A stretch of DNA of 64,000 bases, taken from Paratinospora sagittata (taxonomy: Eukaryota > Streptophyta > Magnoliopsida > Ranunculales > Menispermaceae). Made by a program: the position numbers and the translations under genes. The stretch covers positions 13,291,116-13,355,115 of the forward strand of contig CM069602.1 of NCBI GenBank assembly GCA_035771175.1. The letters run 5' to 3'. Positions 45,163 through 56,666 of the stretch are shown piece after piece; positions within the stretch are counted from its first letter, which is position 1, and every line of letters begins with the position of its first letter. Below the pieces are notes generated by a model. The model saw nothing but the letters and a program-made list of their open reading frames with translations. It did no database searches and was not told the DNA's origin.

Positions 45163-47085
45163 TGTCACGACGCCCCTGACGTAGGCTGACGTCATGACCG
45201 GCACAGTATACTATACACTGTACATACTTATATACAATATATAATACACTGTCAGCCTTCACGTAGTCTCACAATAATTCCCAAAAGTTACATCAAATTT
45301 TTTTTTTTTCTAATAGACCACAAATCAAATCCAATATAGATTTCTATAATCATTCCACAAATTAAAGTCTCATCTGGTAAATATCTATGATCATCTCATT
45401 AGCAGTATATAATATTACCACACAACCCATCTAAGTGATATTACATATATATAGTGTGTGATAATTATACATATCAAAATAACAAAAATATGATCTATTT
45501 CCTCCAAGCATACCTACACGTACCAGACGAAGGTTCACGTGATTATCACTCACGGAGTTTTCTTTTTCCCTTCGACTCAATACCTGAAATATTGGAGGAA
45601 ATGAGGTGAGCAATCAACAGCTCAGTGAATATAGTTCTTGAGATGGCAATTATATACATTTATAGAAATATGACATTTAAAATCATTTCAAACACTTATT
45701 CAGCACATGCATCATTCAACGAATATATCATACATGTCAACAACATAAATTGCATGAGTTTTCAATAACACAATGCACAATCTCCCTCCTCCGCAAGGTA
45801 AAAGAGCGGGTCTAACCCTTGTATGGCCGTACAAGGTAGACACAGCTTCTCATCACCCAATTCACAGTCATTTCAAGGATCGCAACCCTTGTTAGGACAG
45901 ACCTACTGACAATGAGGACTCACAAAACCTCATCCGGGTCTAATTCCTAACGAAATGACAATGAGGATTCGCAAAGCCTCATCATTCCAAACTCCAATTG
46001 CTAAAATCAATTTGCATGATCCATAAAACTCAATGCATTATATATAATATCACATGCATACAATCAAACAGTTTATATGCGTACAATGCCATACAAGAAC
46101 CAAATCAAGGAAACTATACTCACAGTGGTTACACAGGGTTTCCAAGCCAACCTCTAAAATCGAGCAACAATAAACGTCATTGCTTCCTCAAAAGCGTTTA
46201 TCCATGCCCTTAAGCCTCAATTTAAACACTGAAATTATCCATAGAGTATCATGAGAATCATCATTTACCATATCAGTAGCTACTAAAATATCAAATCACT
46301 GTTCATAGTACTATTCACTTTTTTACTATTCACTATTCACTATTCATCCGAAAGTTGTAAATTGTATTAAAATTGTCAAATGGTCTCCAAAAATCATAAA
46401 ATTGAATCTAACCACATATTCGGGGTTCTAACAGTCCAGGGAGCATTTTTCTACCTTTCTAGCGGCTTTTCGTTCACGTTGGGTCAAAAATCCCAATTTT
46501 TGAAAACGCCGTAAAACAGCTCCTACAACAAAATTTACTCCGCTAGACTTGTTACCTCTAGCTTAGAGATCAATTTCACAAAGAAAGATAATGAAAAGCA
46601 CTTACCGCGGGTTCGGATCTCCCTCCGTTTCCCCTTCTTTCTTCCTTCCTTTCCTTTCTCTCTGCACTTCTTCTCCTCCTTCTCTTTCTTTTGCAAATTC
46701 TTTTTTTTTTCTTTTTTTCTTTGTTTTCTCTTGTCGGCAAAGAGATAAGAGCATTTTTTTATTATTATTATTTTATTTTAATTTTGATCCCATGCTCCTC
46801 ATGCAATTTACCAAACCAACTTCCCCATGTTATCCCATGCTCCTCATGCAAGTTAACAAACCAACTTCCTCATCTATTAATCAATTTAATTTAACTCCAA
46901 TTCACATATCTAATTAACCAACCCATTCCACTAATAAAACTTATATTCTTTATTTAATAATTATATTTATTTGCTCATACGTATCACGCGTATATTTAGC
47001 TCATACGTATAAAATATGTGTATTATACATCTCTATATAGGCGTACTTCAATGTATGTATTTAATTAAAATTACGGGATGTTACA
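45163..47085 (-). mobile_element. Solo LTR, Tekay/Del-like, uninterrupted copy
   Basis: 1,923 bp, starting TGTCACGACGCCCCTGACG and ending ACGGGATGTTACA on the plus strand, with an exact TSD AGTGA (45158-45162 and 47086-47090). It is the sister of 26857-29444 and supplies the empty site for the palindromic insertion there. TGACGTCA is at 45187-45194, and the TCAGG module is on the minus strand at 45583-45630. Being solo and inside a related gypsy element, it is among the later insertions in the cluster. Confidence 0.93.
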
Positions 47086-47090
47086 AGTGA

Positions 47091-50000
47091 TGTAGCTTCC
47101 ACTGCCGTTAGAAGCCGAGTCATCAACACCAGTTTTAGGTAAAAGGCGAAATAAGTAATTTAAGGAAATGTTGGGGCAATAATATGAAATTCAAGATAAG
47201 TGAAACATTGAGTAAGGTTGAGATTTTGGCAGTATTAGTGACTCTAATTTTGTTAGTACCTGACTAAATAAAAATGGAAAAAAGGGAAGTGATGTTAACG
47301 AATTATGAAAATCAGAAGTGGTTTCCATTGCCTGAGCAGGAGTCACAGACTGCGTACATTGTATCTCGACCAATCAATAATTGTCTATTATCAATCTATA
47401 AAAAAAAACGACACTGGATGTGTTAATCTCCAGTTAGTCGATATGAAATGCCTCAATATGTTTTATCAATGTGACTCCACCAGATTTTAGAGAATAAATT
47501 AAAGTAAATACAAGACCATATCTAAAGATTAGTAAGACGTTGATAACATATATGATCAACATTTTGTTATTGTATATATTATGATGTATTGTTGGATCTA
47601 CCTGATCCTTTATCTCTGGTGATATGGTAGACAGATTGTATGATCTTCTGTTATCATAGTATATCATTGATTGTGAGTATGCCTACAGGAGAAAGAATCT
47701 ACCATGATATGGTTAGCAAATAATATGTGGAATAAATATGAGGGTCATCAAGTAATTATGGACTTTAAAATATGAATTTTTTATAAATAAGTAAAAATTC
47801 TCATTTTGAATCTCAAGGAATTTATACCCTCAAAATCTTCTATCTAAGATAAGCTAGTTATTAACGAGGAAATGGAGAATATGGTGAGTACAAAGCCATT
47901 TAGAGTAATGTAATAAGGCATGCAATTGATTAAAATTCTTGTGGTGAGTTGGTATATTGGAGTATTCTTTGATGAATTACTAAAATTGCTACCTGGACAA
48001 GAGATTGATAGCATATAAAAACTGAGGTCAGGATAACATGTATCTCTATTCCTTCATATAAAGAGTACCTGAGGAATTGTGAGAATTTAGGGTGTAGGTA
48101 AATGTGTTACTGAGCAACAGATTTATTATCCTTGATATGTCACCTTGAAGAGCATTTGTGATTAAGATGGAAAGAAGGTATAATGAAATATGTTTAAGTA
48201 TGAATTACTGTTAACTGAACAGGGTAACAATAAATAATGAATATCCTTTACCATGGATAGATGGTCGAATTCGATTAACTAAATGGAGCCAAATTTTCTT
48301 TAAGATCATTTTGAGATCTAGGCACCATCACTTAAGAATTCGAGAAAAAGATGTAATGCAAACTATTTTAAGACAAGATATGGATATTATGACATTTTGG
48401 TAACCTTGATTAATGTGTCAATCATGCTTATAGAATTAATGCAGTGGGTATATGAACCATATCTTGAGTATTACATAGTCTTCGATTATGATATATGTAA
48501 TTGTCCCAAGAAATGAGAGGAGCATGAATAGTACCTCAGAATTATCTTGTAGTTAGTGAGAGAGCACCGATTGAGTGCCAAGCTCGATGAATATGAGTTT
48601 TGAAGATAATTAAGATGAGAAGTTTTGGATCACATGACTAATTTAAATAATATATTTAAGGATGTTGGGAAGGTCAAAGTGATCATAGAACTGTTCAAAA
48701 CTGATTTAAATGATGAAAATCAGAAGTTCTCTGGTATTAGTTGTATGTTATAGAAAGTGCGTGGAACAGATTCAATCCTTGAAGCTATTTGTTCCACTCA
48801 CAAAACTAAACCAGACGAATGTTATATAATGTGTGGACCGTTGTGCATGGGGAAGCTCTTACAGTATTAAATGTTATTACTATTTTCAGAACCTAGAAGT
48901 AATTGTGATTGATGAATATCACGTCAAGATCTAGGTTGTGCATTGATACAAAAGGATAGGTTAATTACTTGTGTCTCCAGATATTTGGTAGTGCACGAGA
49001 ATAACTATCCTGAGAGTGAATGGAAATTTGTTGGTAGTTATTTTGAAATAATGAGAGCATTGCCTCTATAATAAATAAAAAAAGTCACATTATCTTCAGA
49101 TTTTAAGAATTTGAAGTAATTATTTGAATGGAAAGAAACTGAATATGAGGTAATAAATGTGGCAAGAATTCCCGAAGGATTTGATTTTATATTGAATTAT
49201 TATCCTGGGAAATGTCAATATGTTACTGAGGCATTGAGCAGGAAACAGGCTTAAACTGGAGTAATAACTATCAGTTAGCCATACATTGAGATTGTTGTGA
49301 GTGAGAGTTGCAGTTATGAGTGTACTCTCTATTACTCCATGTGTTGATATTTGTGCTCGGATGCATGTTCAGCTGATTGATACTCATATTCAGAGAGTAA
49401 AATTTATGATGAGACGAGTATGATATCAGTATGAAAGGTTATGAAATTGATAATATGGATTGTGTTAAATGAAGATGGGATTCAAATGGTATCTTATGGG
49501 TTATGGGTAGATATGATACCATCTGGATGACCATTGATGGACTGATAAGTCTATATATTCTTCCAATGAACACCATAATTCTATTGATAGACTGAGCATA
49601 TTGTATATGTGTGAGATAGGGAGATTTGATGGGAGTACTCAGATATTTTTCATGTCGGATTAAGATCCGAAGATTTTGTCGAGATCTGATATATGATGCA
49701 GACTCGATTTGGTACTCATCTCCTTCTCAGTGTTATATTTTATTCTCAGACTGGCTGACAGACTGAGAGAGTGACTTTGATGCTTGAGAGCATGCTCGGG
49801 TCTGGTATACTTGAATTTTGGTGGAAGTTGGAAGGATTATTTTATTTGTGTAAACTTGTGTGTATAAATAGCTATTATAATAGCATAATGATGGCACTCT
49901 AAAGGTTTTATAGTAAGCCTTATAGATCTCCAACTTGCTGATTTGAAAGTATGGAGTTATTGTTATTGGTGCCACAAGATATTATTAAATACATAGGATT

Positions 50001-50262
50001 GGTATATAGGCCTTGAAAGTTATTGTGGCTGACTCAGTTTTATTAAGGGTCTTACCACAGAAAAACCAAATGAGATTTGGGATAAAAGAAAAGCGTGCAC
50101 CGCAATCTATTGGACCATTTGAAATTGTTAAGAGGGTAGGTCCATTAGCTTACCAATTTGCTCTACTGTCACTAGGTGTCCGTAATTTATTCTATATATT
50201 GATGTTGAGGAAATATCATTCGGATTCTATATATGTTATGGATATAACTCAACTCTAAGTTG
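47091..50262 (+). pseudogene. pol: Decayed pol of the Tekay-like element
   Basis: Conserved words survive across frames: MLIELMQWVYEPYLEY with a ruined VFDYDI in place of the RT catalytic YxDD near 48415-48500; YYPGKCQYVTEALSRKQ, the end of RNase H, near 49197-49250; YDTIWMTIDGLI (integrase start) near 49510; a degraded SQTG-type HPQTDGQ block near 49740; and at 50013-50258 an open piece with QKNQMRFGIKEKRAPQSIGP, FEIVKRVGPLAYQFAL and MLRKYHSDSIYVMD, the integrase C-terminus of Tekay/Del elements. Chromodomain residues may follow to about 50340 but cannot be read. Many stops make it non-coding. Confidence 0.75.
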
Positions 50263-50407
50263 AGGAGGATACCACGTATCAAGAAGAGCAAATATGAGAG
50301 CGAAAATATAAAATGTGGGAGCAGTTTTCTGGAATTGAGTATCACTTGAGGAATATTCCTTGATTCTAAATTTCGATGACGAAATTCCTTAAGTTGGGGA
50401 GATATAT

Positions 50408-51567
50408 TATTAAATAGTATTATGGAGTGGTTGTGACAGGTTGAATTAGTTGGATATAAATTGGAGCTAGACTCGAAAGAGACAATGATTGGGTTTAAGT
50501 TGGAAAGTATTGTACTGTGAGTATATTTTCTTGATTTTGGTTCTTGTATGGCATTTTAAATATATGAAATGTTTGATTAATGTAAATATGTTATGCATAT
50601 ACTGTTGCATTGTATTTTAATTTGCATTCATAAATGATTTCTTTTGAGCATTGGAGCATGTGAGACTTGCAAAGGCAAGTTAGTGTCATTTCGTTAGGAA
50701 TTAGACCCAGATGACTGTTATGCGTAACCTCAATGTCAGTAGGCCTGTCCTAATAAGGATTGGAGATCCTTGAAATGACTGTGAATTAGGTAATGAGAGG
50801 TTGTGGCTACCTTGTAACGGTCATACAAGGGTTAGACCCGCTCTCTTGCCTTGAATGAGGGAGATTGTGAATTTCGTGGAAAAGGATGCATTGTTTTCTT
50901 GAAAACTCATAAAAATTATGTTGTTGACATGTATAATACATTCGTTGAATGATGCATGTGTTTAATACTTGTTTGAAATGATTTGAAATGTCATATTTTC
51001 TTAAATGTATATAATTGTCACATCAAGAGATATATTCACTGAGCTGTTGGTTGCTAACTCCATTTCCTTCAATATTTCAGGTACATAGTTAAAAAAGAAA
51101 AGCACGAGAATAGATACGTGAGTTAGAGACTTATTTTGTTAATGTACGTGTATGCGAAGGAAATGGATTATATTTTCTTTAGTTTCAAATGAATATATAT
51201 ATATATATATATATATATTATCACATAGATAGGTTGTACATGGATTTTTATTTAACATTTTTGGGTTATACTATGCGTGTGATGAAATGGGATGATCGTA
51301 AGTATCTATCATGTGAGAATTTGATGTGTGAATGAATGGTGGAATGATTATTTATATATATCTCTTTGATTTGATTTGTGGTATATTAGGAAAAAATGTG
51401 AAATGTCCATTTTATGGGGAGGTGCTGTCAAAATTTCTGTAAATTTTGGGAATGATTGTGAATGTTCGTTGAGGCTGACAGTGTATTATATACTATATAT
51501 AGGTATGTACAGTGTATAATATATTATGCCGGTCATGACGTCAGCCTACATCAAGAGAATCGTGACA
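50408..51567 (+). repeat. 3' LTR of the Tekay-like element
   Basis: 1,160 bp, aligned with 42976-44130 from TATTAAATAG (TG mutated to TA) to ATCGTGACA. It differs by about 30 substitutions, a longer TA run near 51195 and a 9-bp deletion near 51335. The module is at 51034-51081 and TGACGTCA at 51536-51543. The polypurine tract AAGTTGGGGAGA precedes it. Confidence 0.9.
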
Positions 51568-51572
51568 ATATA

Positions 51573-51864
51573 TATGTTGTAGCATAAACACTAAGACTCA
51601 AATGTAATAGAAATATAAAATTAACAATTGATTCATGAACATATGATGAGATAGACGTAATGAATTAATCAAACAACAAAATAACATAAAAACAATATTT
51701 GCATAAGCATATAATAGAAATAATAATTTAAGCATTATAACTAATCACCATGTCAAAATGATTTAGTAGAGATATAAGGATTATACTTGAGAAATAATTC
51801 AATCGAAAGAGAGACTTGTTGCTTGAATATTATTCAAGGTGTAGAATAATTCGCGCTGATAATA
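51573..51864 (-). other. Copia leader and degenerate primer-binding site
   Basis: Part of the untranslated leader of the minus-strand copia between its 5' LTR and the gypsy insertion; the leader continues at 42161-42418. On the minus strand the bases next to the LTR read ATTATCAGCGCG (51852-51863), a decayed TGGTATCAGAGC site. No coding sequence is present. Confidence 0.65.
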
Positions 51865-52783
51865 TGTTATAAACAAAGTTAGATCAAAGATTAGAGAAGA
51901 GCACAAAGAAGATAAACAAGAATACAAGAGGAAGAATTACATAAAAACTTGTTCTATATTCACCTTTCTCACAACCTCTGTCTATAAGATTACAAAGCCT
52001 TTAGGTTACAAAATGACTTAATGATAAAGTAAATATGAGCATAAACTAAGAGGTTATGGAATATGAAGTAGGGATTAGGGGTGTACATGGGTTGGATTGG
52101 GTCGGGTTAAGTCCAAAATCTAACCCAATCCAAACAGTTCGGGTTCGGTTTTGGTTGGATCAGTTCATCGGGTTGAACATAGCCAAAATTCTTATTTGCA
52201 ACAAAAAAATACAACTTATTTAGCAAAAAAAAAAAGCCAAAAATTTTTGAGACACTTCATCAACACAAAAAAAAAAGAAAAAGAAAAAAGAAACAATTTA
52301 AGCAAATCCTATACCAAGAAAGTAAATTTACAGAATATTAATCATTAAGAAAATTAATTAGAAAACAAGAATTCTTCAAGAATTTTAACACACAAAAGCA
52401 AAAGGCTAACCTTAATAATTTAATAATACTTCAAGATTTTTAACACACAATCAACCAGTTTGGGAAGCATGCAAATAATAAATGATCAATGCATAATAGT
52501 TGAGCAATATAAACCATTATACCTTTCTAAAAAGGTCTAGGGTTTCGACACTTAAGTTCGTTTCGGGTCGGGTTACTCAGTTTTTTATAAACTCAACCCA
52601 TGACCTAACCCAAATTGATCGGGTTGGACATTTTAGAACTCAACTCAACCCAAATAACCAATCTAATTCAACCCAAAAGGTTCAGTTCGGTCGAATTGAT
52701 TGGGTTGGTCGGGTTGATGAACACCCTTAGTAGGGGTTATGGTCATCCATAAAAAAATTGGGGGTTAATTAATATTCATAACA
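51865..52783 (-). repeat. Copia 5' LTR interrupted by a MITE
   Basis: TGTTATAAACAAAG to ATTCATAACA. Removing 52075-52728 and one TSD copy leaves 257 bp matching 33641-33897. It is followed by AAAGC, the right TSD of the element. Confidence 0.9.
52075..52728. mobile_element. hAT-type MITE
   Basis: Left end TTAGGGGTGTACATGG and right end GATGAACACCCTT form imperfect terminal inverted repeats of the TAGGGGTGTNCAT type known in plant hAT-related elements. The flanks are AGTAGGGA (52067-52074) and AGTAGGGG (52729-52736), an 8-bp TSD with one mismatch, and the other LTR shows the unoccupied sequence. Subterminal parts repeat GGGTTGG/CCAACCC and GGGTCGGGTT in both orientations. It encodes no transposase. 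Confidence 0.82.
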
Positions 52784-52788
52784 AAAGC

Positions 52789-54617
52789 CACCTTGTATTT
52801 TTTGTTTTATTTTTTTGAAAGATTTTTTGGTAATTAGCGACCATGGGTTTGAATTATTTTACTCATAAGATACCTCATACAATGATGCATGATGTTAATT
52901 TACTGGGGAATGGGGCAAAAATCCAATGACTTAACCATTTTATTTGTAGGAAGCTCACACATAATGAACTATATATCAAGTACAAATTTTAGAGAATATA
53001 TATATATGTGGTGAAGATGTGTATCTTCCATATGTTTTAACTATTACTAACTGTTTCAGTTTATATTCTACGCTATTAAAGGTAATATTATATATCGTAA
53101 CTCTACATGAGCCCTGTAAAAGCATTACAATGAAAATTAAGGTTCTAAAATAATTTAGAAGTTAAAACTAGTTCGTTAACGTATTTTTTAGACTTTGATT
53201 GATATTCATTTTTGCCAGTAAAAAACACTTATTTTTTAGTCACTTTCTTCGTACATATATATACATTTACCCCTCTTGGGTTCAGGTGTAAAGTATCTTT
53301 GAAAATGCTTTGACATAATTAATTATGAACAGATCCTGATTTATATATCATTTAATAAATTCCTTTATATTTGATTAACTATATGTTGAAATATTATCCT
53401 ACAAGTAATTTAACTATTTACTGTCTTTTGCAAACATTGGTTAGCTCCAACAATATACATTCGAACTCCCTTTACTTAAAGTCGAGAGTTCAATTTTTTC
53501 CTCTTACAAATAAGTGAGAGTCCTCTTTTTTTTAATAAAAGAGGTTGTCTTCATTTTTTTTTTTTAATACTCTATTTGCCTCAATATTAAATTTATGATA
53601 TTAAATCTTCAAAAGATAAGTGGTGTTAGATTTGAAAGGGATCAAAAAGAAAGAAATGTTAGGAATGGAAACGACATTTAAAACTAAACGAAAGAATATA
53701 TAGTACTGTAGGGAACAAATATTGAAACAAAATAAATAAAGAATAGAGACGTACCCCTGTACGTTGGGGCCGCTTATGTGGACATGTGGAGCAATTAGTG
53801 TGCTGAATTAAGCTTCACCTTTATTTTATTTTATTTTGTCAAAGGCCGAAGCTTCAGCACCTTTCTTTTTTTCTTTTTTCTTTTTTTCTTTTTTAATAAT
53901 TTTTTAAGTTTCGTCGCACCTTTTGTATATGAGACTAGTCTTTATTTTAGACTGAAGCATAATACATGATAGACCTCTCTTAATAAAGGTGTCTTCAAGA
54001 ATTGAATCCCTCAACTTTTACACAAAAATGACTTAGGAACTCAGTCGGCTTCCACTGAGTCAATCACTCGTTGGTCGAAGCTTTAGCATTTAGCAATCAT
54101 ACTTCTCTCTCTTTTCTATTAATTTATTTCTTATAAATGCCGGTACATGTTATTTTTAATATTTTATGAATTCAAATAACAAATATTATTATAAGTATAT
54201 GGCAATATTGAGATAAATATTTAGTATATATCTATAATATTTATGAAGCCAAAACTTTTAAATTAGCAATGTGTTATTTCTATCACATAAATCTACAAAT
54301 TACCTATCATTTTTTAATATAAAACTATCATATAAATTTATGAGTAATTTAGTAATAAGTATTTATTTTATAATGTTAATAAATATAAGACTTATATATT
54401 TTAAAATTATTCTTTTTATTATTTTTAGCCCTTTTTATATTTTTTAATCTTATAGTAATTTTTAATCCCTTTTATTTACGTGGTAGGCATAGCCCAAAAA
54501 GCCCCCTAAATACCCTCACTCTCAAACCCCATACCACCGCAAGCTCTCCTATCACAGTTTTCCCTCTTCTTCTAGGACTCCGACGTTGTTTTGCCCTCTT
54601 CTTCTCTAACCCCTCGT
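52789..54617. other. AT-rich intergenic DNA
   Basis: No gene is visible. It has poly-T tracts at 53550-53570 and 53865-53900 and stretches (53455-53540, 54000-54075) with the look of old degraded repeats. A frame at 54472-54669 on the minus strand is Lys/Arg-rich low-complexity sequence lying at the edge of the fold-back structure and is not considered a gene. Confidence 0.65.
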
Positions 54618-55760
54618 CATTTTTCCTTCTTTTCCAAAAACCCTCGTGACGTTTCTTCTTTGTCTCCAAAATCTCTCAACTCTATACTCGCCACCTTTAT
54701 CGCCAATTTTCCTTCTTCGTCTTCTCTGAAAATAGATCAAAATGCCTCTAAAACCTAAAACCCTTAAAAAATAAAATAAAAAATAAAAAAAATCAAAACT
54801 CTTGGTTCAGTTGACTTCGACTTAACCTAAACAACATGATTTGGCTACACAAGATTGACCTTAACATACTACGATTGTTATCTTATGTGACCGAATCAAG
54901 AACATAAGTTCAAACACATAGGACTGAACATACTATGCTTGGTTCAGTCCTATGGTTGAACCTGGCTGTTTAGGTTCGGTCAAAGTCGACTGAAGATTTT
55001 GAATATTTTTTAAGGGTTGAGTTGATTCAATTTGAATTTTAGGGCTTTAATTTGGAGGCAATTTAATGTCATCTTGGGACTTTGGAGGCATTGTAATGTC
55101 ACTTTCGGTGTTTATAATTATGGTTATTTGAATAGCGTGATATTGTTCTTCACCGGTTTCCATTGAAATGTCTGTGCAGAATCCCATGCATCAATAATAC
55201 TTTGGGATTATGTCAATAATTATATGTCAAATTAGCTTACAAAAAACATGCATTTTCATTCTTGAAAAACCAAAATAGTCTCCATTCCAATACATTTTGT
55301 ACTTGTACACAGACATCTAATAAAAGTAGGTGAAGAACAATACAACGCTATTCAGATAATGTAATAAATAACGTAATTTACATTAAAATGCCTCCAAAAG
55401 CCCTAGAGTCCAAATTGAATCAACTCAACCCTTAAAAATACTCAAAACCTCGATTCAGTTGACTTCAACCAAACCTAAGCGAACCAGACACAATATATAT
55501 GTTCGGTCTTGTGTTATGTGTTCTCGGGACACAAGACCAAACTTACTATGCTAGGTTCGGTCTTTTGTGACCGAATTATGTTGTTTGGGTTTGGTATGGT
55601 TTCAGTGTTTTTTAAAGGTTTTGGGCTTTGGAGGTATTTTGATGTTTTTTTAAGGGAAGACAAAGGAGAACCAACAATGGAGGTGGCAAGTTTACAGTTG
55701 AGAGATTTTAGGGAAGAAGAAGAAATGGTGTGAAGGTTTTTGGAGAAGAAGGAAAACATT
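54618..55760. repeat. Large fold-back element with nested palindromes
   Basis: The left arm CATTTTTCCTTCTTTTCC (54618) pairs with the right arm ending GGAGAAGAAGGAAAACAT (55760), and homology continues inward: AAAATCTCTCAACT at 54668 against AGTTGAGAGATTTT at 55697; ATCAAAATGCCTC at 54737 against GAGGTATTTTGAT at 55632; AATAGCGTGATATTGTTCTT near 55132 against GAACAATACAACGCTATT near 55336. The loop is about 55185-55300. Each arm contains its own palindrome of GGTTCAGT/ACTGAACC and GGTTCGGTC motifs, so the structure is a palindrome of palindromes. It encodes no protein. A fold-back or MULE-type non-autonomous element is likely, but no TSD was identified. Confidence 0.7.
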
Positions 55761-56606
55761 TAAAAATCTTTTAAAAATGATCCTAACCCTTTTAAATTGA
55801 ATCTTAAGGGTTTAAACGAATATTTAGAAGGAAGAAAATCTATAGGGGAAGAGGAGATGGAAAAAGGAAGAAGATGAATTAGAGAATGGTGGTGGATTGG
55901 GTAAGAACATAGTTTGGAGAAAATGAAAAATAAAATAAAAAATAAAAATAATCGAGGGGCATTTTGGACAAATGAAAAATGGATATTGTAGGAATTAATT
56001 TGAATTTTTTTTTTGGTGGACAAGGACGGTGTACGTGGGGTCCAAATAAAAGTTTTCATTAGAAAAATTAAAATAATAAGAAGAAGAAGAAGAGGAGGAG
56101 AATGAGGAGGAGGAGAATGCACGCAAAAGTTAAAAATAGCCAAATTATCAAATTAACACTTTATTCTTTTTCACATTAAAACTAAGTCTTTATAAACAAA
56201 AGATATAATTAGTTTATTAAGATAAAATTATATATTTGGGCCAGGGAAAAGGCTTCGCCTTGAATTAATTTGTTAAGTAGTATTCTTATTAAGTTGTTAA
56301 CAAATGGTAATTAATAACATATTAGTTTGACAATATATCTTTAAGCTGGCTAGCTAAAGTATATCTTATACATTGAGTACGACCTAAATATTATATTCAA
56401 AATCATACTTATGTTGATGTGGTATATGGTGAGTGATAGATTTTTTTTTTTTTTCTCTCTCTCATGATATGATGATGTGGTATAGTGTCCGATTAACTTG
56501 AGTATAGTTTTAACTACATATTTTGTGTTGTTGTAGCCCTTCTCGCACGCTTAAGATGTTGTTAGTGATAATTTTTAGAACTACCGAGTTAAAAAGTTGT
56601 GATGTC
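55761..56606. other. Intergenic DNA
   Basis: Purine-rich stretches near 55850-55930 and 56080-56120, a long T run near 56440 and AT-rich sequence; no gene recognised. 55761-56110 may be an outer, more diverged part of the fold-back element, since TGGGTAAGAACATAG and GAGGGGCATTTTGGAC have loose counterparts before 54618. Confidence 0.55.
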
Positions 56607-56666
56607 TCTACCGAGGCCTTGTTTTTTTTTGGAAAGAAAAAGATGGGGAATACCCAACAAGAACAA

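Larger units (their letters stand above)
42976..51567 (+). mobile_element. Ty3/gypsy element, Tekay/Del-like, coding region decayed
   Basis: 5' LTR 42976-44130, primer-binding site 44134-44147, decayed internal region, polypurine tract about 50391-50402 and 3' LTR 50408-51567. It is inserted in the leader of the minus-strand copia; flanking DNA is ATATA-rich, so the TSD is ambiguous. The LTRs differ by about 30 substitutions by eye, mostly transitions, and two small indels. The internal region has no long frame but keeps words of RT, RNase H, integrase and the C-terminal MLRKY block, and the phrase TTCGATGACGAAATTCCT before the polypurine tract, typical of Tekay/Del. A solo LTR (45163-47085) sits inside. 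Confidence 0.85.
33641..52783 (-). mobile_element. Minus-strand copia element expanded by nested insertions
   Basis: LTRs at 33641-33897 (3') and 51865-52783 (5', containing a MITE) bound it, with an exact TSD AAAGC on both sides (33636-33640 and 52784-52788). Net of insertions each LTR is 257 bp and the element about 6 kb. In minus-strand order it holds a degenerate primer-binding site (51852-51863, ATTATCAGCGCG), leader, gag, GAG-pre-integrase, integrase, RT, RNase H and a polypurine tract. Insertions: solo LTR 34579-37919, palindromic element 42419-42967, gypsy 42976-51567 and hAT-type MITE 52075-52728. Coding parts carry stops, a deletion of an integrase catalytic residue and a tandem duplication. 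Confidence 0.9.

Noticed and set aside
55760..56143. Open frame of 127 codons on the minus strand
   Set aside because: Low-complexity, Ser/Phe/Leu-rich, no domain, next to a fold-back element with purine-rich strands.
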